Source: Trichoderma breve (Eukaryota; Ascomycota; Sordariomycetes; Hypocreales; Hypocreaceae). Taken from it: a stretch of DNA of 64,000 bases. Position numbers and translations under genes: made by a program. Positions 55,000 to 64,000 of the stretch are shown here, in pieces (the stretch's first letter is position 1; every line of letters begins with the position of its first letter). The DNA is taken from NCBI RefSeq assembly GCF_028502605.1, contig NC_079234.1:4030001-4094000 (forward strand). Reading direction: 5' to 3'. Under the pieces are notes generated by a model, which saw only the letters and a list, made by a program, of their open reading frames with translations, was not told the origin of the DNA and made no database searches.

Positions 55000-57900
55000 T
55001 GTGAATTTACTTCATCTGCAATGAATCTTGACCTCTTCAACACTGATATGCACCATTCCATTGATATAAGTAAATGATTAAGAGCTGTGAACAATAGTCA
55101 TTGAACGAGCGTCATCGTAGAACAGCATGGCGTGATAAGTTGACAGCCAAAGGCGCATTCTCTTTTCACTTATATTTCACTTATATGAGGCCATCAGGGC
55201 TAAATATGTCGTCAGTTCATGTACTCCATAGCTCAGCTTATCGACCGGGGTTTTATAGCCTACGACAATTTATACAATTAAAGTTCCGAAAGCTCCCAAG
55301 GTCTCGGTAGCTGTACTCCCTAATCGGAGAATGCTCGCTTTTGTATGTAGCTATGGATTACATTTTATAAATGCCATCAATCAAAATCTTGTTATGCCTA
55401 TAGAAATGTTTTATATTACAAGACTGCCTACTGAAACAAGCAAGCGGCGTGTGGAGGTGTTACAAGTCCTGTCAATAGACCCATAGTTCATTAGGCCCCA
55501 ATAGCCAATGCTGCAAGAATCGGCGTTTCTATTGCATACACAACTATGTACATCTTATTTCAATTTCTGCATCAATTTACACCGCATTATAAAGATTGTG
55601 GTCACCTTCAATTAGATGATTGGCTGTAGTTGCTACCTGGATATCACGACATCTGCAGCCAAATCAAAAGCTCCTAATTAGGAAATTTTTTGTGAAGCTA
55701 GGTGAAGACGGTGGATCCATCAAAGCAAGCTAAAGCTCGACAACAACTCATAGCAATTCTTCAAGATCTATACGGATGGCGTCTACTTGATTATTGAATA
55801 ATTGGATAAAAATTAATGTGCTAATCAAGAATATATAAGGCTGATAATTAAATGGACGGGTGAAGAGGGATGGGTTACAGTATAAAGATTTCGACAACCG
55901 CGTAGATCATACGGCGTGATGACATTAATAGGTGATAGCCTCTAGTATGTGTATTTCTGTAACTGCTCAGAGCCTAGATATGGTCTATGTCAAGATGCGA
56001 TAGTCTTTGAAGTATGTCGTTCGTGCAGCAGCGTCTGCCAACTTCACCGTAAAGTCCCTGTACCCCCTCCCCCCCAGGTGGACCAATGCTGTGCTCGACG
56101 GTCTCTTGGTTGAGCGCACTGACCGATGGTACTTCTTTATCCAACTCTTCCTCTCCATCGCTGGACGGTTTGTTTCTTTCTAGCAAGATAATAATGGAAA
56201 TCCTTGAATAAGTGTTGCAGTGACGACGAATACGCCAAGTGGCTCGCTGGCACGGAGGGGAATATAGTAGTCTGTGTTATCGCGTCGAGGAGGGAAAATT
56301 CTCAGGGGACACGGCACACCTAGGTTGTATTAGGAAGAAGCCATATCGAACATGGAGAAGAAGAGCGCTTACGGGTTTCCATAGATCAGCCTCGCTTGCA
56401 GGGACCTGTCTGAAACTTTCTCAACCTGCAGTGACACCACCAGCCCGCTTCCAGATGGCCCCTTCAGAGTATGTCGTGCTGGCTATACGGGCGATTGAAT
56501 GTATTGTCTAAGTATAAACCTCAACACTCTATAGGCATTGAACCTTTTGTGTTCAACAGCTATCTTCGAGGGCAGCCATGGAGCCCCTGCGGCCCACTTC
56601 CAGAGGGCCGGTATGATCCGCTGCCAGGAGGCATTCGAGGATTATGGCCAAGCAGCTCTTTGCCAAGGAATTGGCCTGTTCCAGGAAGAGTTTTAGGAAT
56701 TGCTGAAGAGTTGTGTGTGGACAAAACGTAATAGGATATTGTAATCATAATTGGATATCGTAATAATAATTCAAGTAATATTGTTGTGGGAGTGTGAGGA
56801 GAAGAGAGAAGGGGAGGGGGAGAAAGAGAAAGGAAAGGAGGAGAGTAAACAGAGTAACGCCCCGCTAAGCAAGCGAAGTTTGAGTGCAGTTGCCCAGTAT
56901 GTGAGGCGTCGCAATGGCAACGTAGCCTCGATGGTTCATAGCTCCATTTTGTCAAGATCTTCCGGTTAGAGTGATGTAAATACATGTATATAATTAAGAA
57001 TTACATAATAGCGAGAAGTGAGCGCTGCCGTAAAGTTAGAGAGAAGACGGTGTTATTATGTCCTACTGTCGCCCAACGACGACAGGATCAAGATGTGTGC
57101 CGCCAGCATCTTCTTTTATTATACACGGAGAGTCATTTGATTGGTCACCCCAATATCATCTACGTCTAGGTTATCCGTACATGTCTCTTCTGCGCTCTGT
57201 CGTACCACTTGCTATGCTGCATTTGATCGCGGTGTGATATCCACTTTAAATGGCTTCAGTTTTCTATTTATCGTCTCTTTTACGAAGAGGAATTGCATTA
57301 ACAACACACGATGCGAAATACGATCTAACCGAATGGACGCCTACGAAGTAATAAGCCAGCTTCTCCCACCCCACGATGTTTCATCGACGGCTTTCTCTGT
57401 ATTGGCGAAGCCGGCTGAAAGGATACTATCTGTATCTATTTCCGGTAGATATGTGTGTGATTTGTCAAATATCGTTGCGTCTCACAAGCAGTCAAGCTGG
57501 ATATGATGAGACTGGGGGCATGTTTGGATAAAGAGATGAAGTGAGACGCAGAAAGTTTCCGGTTCCAAGTCCAAGATATAGAGAAGTTACATACTACAAA
57601 TGGGTAAATGGATGTGACATTGATGGTGCCCAAGAGGCTTCACCTAACACATACCGTAAAATCTTGCATTCATGTATGGAACATCACCACTGAAATGAGC
57701 ACGCTGTTATCTGAGCATCTTGCTGCGAACCAACAGATCCTTTCAAATATTGGCGATCTATCCATACATGTAATCACATACACACACGAAGAAACACAAA
57801 GGTAACCATTGATTACATGTATTCAATCCTTTCACGAATATTACCAGTTCTGGGTTGTATTTGTCACAGATGGATACATGTTTCCCGCTAAGGTGGCACT

Positions 57901-58292
57901 ACAAGGACGAACTCAAGACCGATCTGCCAACTAAATCAAGGGCCGTTCCGCTGTGGGAATCAAGAATTACACAGATGGGTCTGTAAGCTCAGAGCGTAGC
58001 AATGCAAAACTCAAAATAAAATAAAGTAATTCGTATTATGGCTCATTGAAAGATAGACAAACTCCAAGTATGCCCGTGCCCTTATATCCCATTAACCAGA
58101 TACAATACAAACTCCATATCCCCAAGCCTTTCAAATAACAGTCAAATATCGTCGGTATATCCAGCACCCGTAATTAAACAGCTCATCCTAAAGTCAAATG
58201 GTGCGTAAAGCCCGAATTATCAAGTCCAAAGCAGAAGCATAGATGCTTTTATATCTGCAAAAAAGAAAAGTCCGTTCCACCAATGTACTTGG
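55000..58292. other. Gene-poor region (3.3 kb)
   Basis: Promoter side of the DUR3-like gene, then AT-rich DNA with no clear gene. A 45-codon open stretch at 56562-56696 (preceded by a CAG acceptor and ending in TAG) has coding-like composition but no start, and may be a relic exon. A purine-rich block lies at about 56795-56850. Confidence 0.45.
55133..55139 (-). promoter_or_regulatory. Candidate GATA-factor site upstream of the DUR3-like gene
   Basis: TGATAAG at 55133-55139, about 135 bp before the start codon. A second site, CTTATC, lies at 55237-55242. Fungal AreA/NIT2 regulators bind HGATAR and control urea transporters, so these are plausible sites. Short motifs like this are common by chance. 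Confidence 0.35.
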
Positions 58293-59815
58293 TCAGCCGC
58301 TCCCTCGATTTGCATCTGCGGCGGCGCTTCCCTCTGCTGCCTGTTCATCATCGTCAACCTGGACAATCTTCCACCTCTTGACCGACCCTTGCATGTCGGC
58401 CCACAGATCAGTCGGCAGGAACTCGCCGACCTCTGACCGGAAAGCCTCTCGCTCAAGACGGTCGGTTTCGAGCATCTTGTCGATAGTCTCCTGTGCTTTG
58501 CGCCAAGTAGCTTGCACTTTGTCCTCGACGTTCCGGCGACGCGCAACCTCCATCAGCAAGCCGTGATAGGCGCTCGCATATCCTTCGTAAAACTCGGTCA
58601 TCTGTGTCATCTCCTCAAGCTTGGTAAATACGACGTCCTTTTCCATCTCCCATCGGGTCCGAAAGTCCTCTTCGGCGGCCAGGTAGTCGGCAAGGCGGTC
58701 ACCGACCTCTCCCAGCTCAGCATATGCATCAAGCATACCCAGGTGCGCCTTTCTAGTCTGTTCTGTGTGCTCTCCCAGTTCATTATACTTGCGCTCCACT
58801 TCGGCAAGATGCTCCTGGATATCGTGCACGACGCCTTCCACCAACTGCGCATCATGTATGACCACTCGTAGCATTTCGGCTCTATCTTCTGCTGTTTGTG
58901 GCTCGAGGTCGGATCGGTTGGACTCTTGCTCGGCAATGACTCCAGATATTGAGACGCTCTCGCCGCCTTGGGACTGGGTAACCTCGGCTGCCTTTCTGCG
59001 GGCCAAGGCTGCAGCTCCCTCGGTCGTTCGTATAGCCGTAACGCACATGTCGAAATGCTGCGTCAGGGAGGCTAGAGATTCTGCCATGGTGGCCGAGTGC
59101 TCGAACAAGTCGAAGAGTAGTTTTGATGCGGGTTCTTGAGATTCGGGCATTTCCACATTCTCAATGATTTTCTTGATATTTCGGATATCGGTTTCGAGCC
59201 GGAGTAGGTCGCCATCGAATGAAATTTGGATCGCCTATAGCATCACCCATCATGGTCAGCAAACAAACTCCGACCTAGTGTTATGGAAACACGTACCTGC
59301 AGCTCCTCTATGCATTGTTTCATGGCATTTCGCATCCCGTGGACGCTCCCCTCGTCCACAAAGTCCAGCAGGCTCTTCCTAGGCTCCCCCTTGGGCCGTA
59401 GCGTCGTATCAACAGGCGTCGTCGTTAGCATATCCATCGTGGCCTTGAGTTGTCCATCGACCTCATCCATCCGCCTGACAAGCTTCACAAAGTCCTTCTT
59501 CCCCCATTCACACGTCGCTTGCAGGCTCTTGCCCACACGGCCTAGAATCAGCACCTGGTCGGCAATGGCATTTCGCAGAAACCCCGTCTGGGCCGCCAGC
59601 ATGACCGTGTCTTCGTGAGACTGTCGTGCCGCCGTCACGATTTCGTCGGCTCGCAGCACAAGCGTCATCGATGACAGCGATCGCTTCGATACTAGCAGAT
59701 GGTTGACGAGAGTGTCGACCGAGATGGCCATGTGGTCGCTGGATGGCCTCAGCGAGCCGGCCGATGATGAGCCCGGACTGCGCCGAGTCGAAGCCGCAGG
59801 CGAAACAGCAGCCAT
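58293..59815 (-). CDS. atg17: Autophagy scaffold protein Atg17 (486 aa)
   Basis: Two exons: 59815-59297 and 59234-58293, intron GTACGT...ATAG. ATG 59815 is used; the upstream frame opens with a non-ATG codon. A Ser/Pro-rich start is followed by [24 protein letters not shown], then long helices with heptad character through most of the protein, and the conserved end [20 protein letters not shown]. Atg17 forms the curved dimeric scaffold of the Atg1 kinase complex and helps organise the phagophore assembly site in starvation-induced autophagy. Length and layout are normal for filamentous fungi. Confidence 0.88.
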
Positions 59816-61091
59816 GGTGAGTTGTATCGTGTATCGCAGAATCTGGTGTCGTCTCAATGGAAGGATGCCTCAGGCTACATGATGAGCTGAAGCAGAGATG
59901 GGTTGAGTTTGACGAAGAGACGAAAGAGAGAGAACGTGACTCTCCGGGAGCTTCAAACTTCTGGGGAGGCTGATAAGACGCTGATAAGCCACCCAGGCGT
60001 CATGCCGGTGTCAACCTGCTGGACTTTACTGCTTTTAGCGCTCAATGGTCCCCTGCAGTGCATACAGTGCAGTGTAAAGCGCCGCATACTGCAGGTACAG
60101 ATACCCGCCGTTACACCGCAATTGCAGGTGAGTTGCCCGGCACTGGTACATCCCAGCCCCTGACAGGTGCGCTAGCTTCACTAACGGTTAGCACACTTGG
60201 CGCTGGGCGAGTCCCCCGAATCGGTGTGACGCAATTATTGAACTGGAATGCGGAAATGCTAATGCAGCTCCGTGCCTCCATTTGTGTCTGGACTTGAGTA
60301 GGTGAGCTTTGCTGCCGGTGATGCTTGTTGGATCTAAATCTTCTGGGGTGGCTGTGGAGGTATAAAGCATTCATTCAGCTGAATTCTTGTCGTAGTCGTA
60401 TTCGTGTGTGAGTCAATTCGTGCTCGACATTCTGTACGAGTAAGTGCATGTATCTGTCCATATACATGTAGGCAAAGAGTTACTCGCATACTAGGTGAAT
60501 CTCTTTATTTTGTGCCAGTTCTTTGTTCAAGAGATTGCCATTCGCAAGCTCATCTCCATCAATTGAGTGATTTCTATCCGATAACCTCAACATTCCAATA
60601 ATCTGCTTCGTCTTTGTTCTTCCACCTTTGGTCCGTGCGTCTTCGTCATTCACTACCTCCTCCAAAAAAGACTCCCCAGACGGAAGAAACGGCGTTTCCG
60701 CCTCTTGATCCAAACCAAACTTGCTATCGAGTACCCTCTCTAATTCATTGCTATTAAGTAAATAGAGTTTCCGCAACGATGTATATGATATGCTTCCCTT
60801 GTTATGATGAGACGTGTAAGATGGAACAAACGGAGAACTCCGAAAGGGTGCTACCTGATAGACACCTATTCACACAATAACCAAATCACAGCTCTACCAT
60901 CTCTCAAGTCATGGATGCCAATGTCCAAAAAAGCTCATAATGCTGTATTAATTCGGAGATTCGTCAAAATACACGTTTCTATAGAAACAATTCTAACAAG
61001 CAGAGTCTTGTCTAGCAAAATCATAAACGCATCATCTATGCGAAATGCATCAAAACATCCAAACATGGCTCCATGCATACCATACCCAAAA
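59816..61091. other. Intergenic region
   Basis: Promoter side of atg17, then the 3' flank of the calpain gene. A minus-strand open stretch (60480 to about 60870) of about 125 codons has coding-like composition but no in-frame ATG and a stop just upstream. It could be one exon of an unrecognised gene. Nothing else seen. Confidence 0.4.
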
Positions 61092-63906
61092 TCACTCTAC
61101 TGAAAGACCAATGCTTCCTCCCGCCTCCTCCGTAAGGCCCACGCCACCGGCATTATTCTGCGCATCATCAAGATCCGCCTGGCCCTTGGTGCCCATCCCA
61201 TCCAGCTCACCACCTTCCATTACAGTCAGGAGCTCCAGCTCATCGTCCTTGGAATAGACGCGGATGCCCACAATGCACACGGCGTTCCACGGCGCCGGCA
61301 TCTTCTCTTCCTCCGTATCGTAGTCGTCCCGCGCTGCAGGGCTGGGATACGGGAAGGATCTGGGCTTGCGTGTGTAGTCGTCGCTGCTATACAGCTCTTC
61401 CCAGTCCTCGACTGGGGAGTCGGATGAGTCTCCATCTGATTCTTCTTCTACAGCCGGGGCATCTTCAGCTGGTGTTGTCTTCTCCTCAGTCTTCTCCTCA
61501 GCGTCAGCAGCCGGCTTGGGCTCATCAGCTGCGTCTTCCGAGGCAGGGGGAGCTCCACTAATCGGCGGCACGTCTTCCTTCTTCTCTTCTGAAGGGAAAA
61601 CGATGGCATCCTCTGACTTTGGAGTGTCCGTGGGTGAACCGTCAGAATCAGAATCTGAGCCGTCATTGATGTCCTTGAGCGAAAGTTTGCCAACATCAAT
61701 GGCATCGATTGATGCGGCCAGGGAATCCTTCTCTTCCGCATCCTCAGATTTTTGCTTGATCTCGACAGTGGGCTCAACAACGTCCGGTCGCTTCTTCTCC
61801 TCGGCTTCCTTCTTCTTGAGCTCCTTCCTCCGCTCCTTCTTCTCGCCATTCTTCTGCTTCTGCTTCTTAGCAATATCACGGCTGATGTGACGCCTCTCCC
61901 ACTGCCTGCGGCGCTCCTGCTGGCGGCACGAGGAGGCCTTTTGCTGGTCTCGCTGCTTGCGGATCTTGGCGACCTTGTCCATGTGCTCCCACGCCTTGCT
62001 GTGCGCCAAGTCGTAAGCATATCCAACTTGGGCAAGCTTTTCGTTTTCGACGCGGCCTTGGCTTTCTCTCTTGACCACGTCCTCCACAGATGGCTGCTCC
62101 TGGTCACGCTGACCAGTTACCTTGAGATAAACGGTATAGTTTCCAGAGGGGAGATCAGGAAGCTCCACTGAGACTGATCGCTTCATGAAGTAGTTGCCGT
62201 GAGATCGCACAATGTAATCTTCCGCATCAGGTCGGTCTTCGTAGTGGAGGCGGAAGTGGAGGCGGAAGCTATACTGGCCCTGAAGACCCTTGAAGTATCG
62301 GCCATCCAATTGAGATAAAACGAGAATCAGCGGAGAGTCCTTGGTCAGCTTGATGCGGAACTTTTCATGATACTCGGCCTTCCACGGAACGTCGACGCCG
62401 ATCCACCGCTGGCAGCAGCGCCAGTCGGGGTCTCTGAACAAGCGAGTCCGGTCAAAGTGAGTGTATTTGCGGACCAAGTCTTCAAAGGAGATCCAAAACA
62501 CTGAGTCGCTGCCAAACTTGTGTCCCAGCTCCTCTTGAACTTCGGTGGTCCACTCCTTGGAGCCGTCGCTCCATGGACCCTCCCAAAGGCCCTTGCGGAT
62601 TTCTCCCCAGGGGTTGCGGAGCTTTACCAGGCGTTGGCCTGACTTGAGAGTGCGGGCATCGGTGACAACGTAAGCGTGGGCCTCACTAATGCCATCACGC
62701 TGTCCGTAGCCATAGTCCAAGAGGCCCGTCGAGCAGCCAAACATAAACTCCTTGTTGACCTTGGACATTTCATTGTCCCAAAATTCATCAAGGTCGAGAA
62801 TGTCAGACGTGAGCAGCTCAGTAGTAACTCCACCGGAGAGATCCTCCAAGCCCTCTCCGATCCATCCACCCGAAAGCGAGGCATAGTCTCCGTGGGCTTT
62901 CGCGTAGGCCTTCTCCAGGAGCGGCACCCAGGTCTCATTTTGGTCCTTGCACTGGGCAAAGAACAGTGCCTTGGAGCCCGTCTGATATGTCTTTCTATAG
63001 ACAGATTCAACATCTTCGCGGTCGATCTGCTGGAGGAGGTCACGCTGCATGCTCGGTGAGTCCCAGCAGGGAGACTTGAGATACAGCTTGTCGTCGACAA
63101 TTGAGTAGACCCACTCTCCATCTCTGTAGAAGACAAATCCGTAAATACCAACTTCTGTTGAAAAAAGAATGGTCAGCATCGCTATCATGTACAACATCAC
63201 CGGCGTGTCTCTATCTTACTGGTATCATAGGCGACGCAACAGCGCTTCACGCCATCTTTGACACTAGCCAATGCAGTCAAGCTGGACATCAGCCAGCAGT
63301 CGCCGAGGCCTCCTTGCTTCACATCGCTTCCGTCGACATTGCCCATGAATGTGGGCTTGTCGAAAATCTCATGAACTCTCTTAACAGCCTTTGGGACGAC
63401 AGCTTTGGAGCCCAGCAGAGTAGATCTGCTAACCTCAAACTTGTTGGTGCCAATGTAGTTGAGCGTGTTACCCTTTTCGTACTTTAAATCCCAGTCCTAG
63501 TGATAACGGTCAGCCAACCCATATAAACAGAGCAATTCTCCAAGTGGTCACTCACCAGATCCCAGCCAGGGTCACGGTATCTCATATTGACTCTCTTGCA
63601 CTCCTTAACAATCTTTTGGACCTTGCGTCGGCATTCTTCAGCAGCCCGCTCGTATCCTTCCGAGATCAACTCGTTCGGCCGATCCAACCCCGACCGCGGT
63701 GCGACAACGGGGTCAAAGGGAAGCACTGAAAGTGCCTTGTGAAACTTGCGGTTCGAAAATTTCTTCCATACTTTGTTGATGGACTGCTGGGGCGGCAGTC
63801 TCTTCTTCCGCTTCTTCTTCTGGTCCTGGTTGTTGCCTGACGAGGCCGGTTGCGAGCGCGGACGACGAGGGTCGTCTGACTCTTCTGATGAGCTGTAACC
63901 GTGCAT
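61092..63906 (-). CDS. Calpain-family cysteine protease (896 aa)
   Basis: Three exons on the minus strand: 63906-63556, 63496-63220 and 63154-61092. The start is ATG 63906 (the longer frame opens with a non-ATG codon). The N-terminus has a Ser/Glu and then Lys-rich stretch. The papain-like calpain catalytic core has the full triad: C184 in QGGLGDCWLM, H369 in ISEAHAYVV, N390 in LRNPWG. A C2-like/domain-III-type beta region follows (about 450-560: RIKLTKDSPLILVLSQLDGRY...). Next comes a strongly basic Lys/Arg/Glu coiled segment (about 600-680), a long acidic Ser/Asp/Glu/Pro region, and a short folded-looking end (PWNAVCIVGIRVYSKDDELELL). No EF hands. Fungal calpains of this size are poorly characterised; distinct from PalB by lack of visible MIT motif. 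Confidence 0.87.
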
Positions 63907-64000
63907 CTTGTGTCTATATTCTATCGCAAGAAACCAAAACAGCAAAACAAATGTACTCTAAAGAGTGATGGGTGAAAATATGAAGGAATGTGGCATGCAA

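Noticed and set aside
60480..60870. Open minus-strand stretch between atg17 and the calpain gene
   Set aside because: No in-frame ATG, a stop just before it, and I could not find a convincing first exon. Left as a note in the gap entry.

Overview
The window looks like nuclear DNA of a filamentous ascomycete (Pezizomycotina, most likely Sordariomycetes/Hypocreales; a Trichoderma-like genome is my guess from gene content, not something the sequence proves). The evidence is the short GT-AG introns (about 50-95 bp), pyrimidine-rich tracts upstream of genes, wide intergenic spacing, and fungal families such as RTA1-like, ATG17, WSC, DUR3-type symporter and alpha-glucoside-type permease. I rebuilt 20 protein-coding gene models by joining exons by eye. 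Every multi-exon model closes in frame.

Layout. 0.17-1.25 kb: oppositely oriented arrays of about 29-bp repeats around a small ORF. 2.3-4.6 kb: a glyoxalase-like protein and a BTB/POZ protein. 7.7-10.9 kb: the most striking gene, a secreted 1035-aa collagen-like protein with a possible kexin site, Tyr/Gln/Asp repeats, 148 uninterrupted Gly-X-Y triplets and a C-terminal WSC-like domain. 11.3-15.2 kb: a DHA1 drug/polyamine-type MFS transporter and an RTA1-like membrane protein. 15.2-20.2 kb: a gene-poor stretch with a dispersed repeat family and two opposed pyrimidine tracts. 20.2-33.3 kb: metallo-beta-lactamase-fold hydrolase, RING protein, fungal-specific 381-aa protein, orphan 790-aa protein and secreted M28 aminopeptidase. 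35.6-43.3 kb: HD-domain (cyanamide-hydratase-like) protein, an MFS transporter divergent from an anhydro-N-acetylmuramic acid kinase, and an amidohydrolase. 44.1-45.1 kb: inverted copies of the repeat family and an LTR-like remnant. 45.4-55.0 kb: a STAND-type fungal protein with no visible P-loop, a gamma-glutamyltransferase, an alpha-glucoside-type permease and a DUR3-like urea/solute symporter. 58.3-63.9 kb: core genes ATG17 and a calpain-like protease.

How the genes may work together. The 36-55 kb part is rich in uptake and scavenging functions (three transporters, AnmK, amidohydrolase, gamma-glutamyltransferase, HD hydrolase) and is interrupted by repeats. It reads as an accessory nutrient-scavenging region with a possible link to bacterial cell-wall products through AnmK. 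That link is inference. The collagen-like gene stands alone and is the best candidate for something little described: a fungal surface or matrix protein built from tandem repeats that appear to be expanding.
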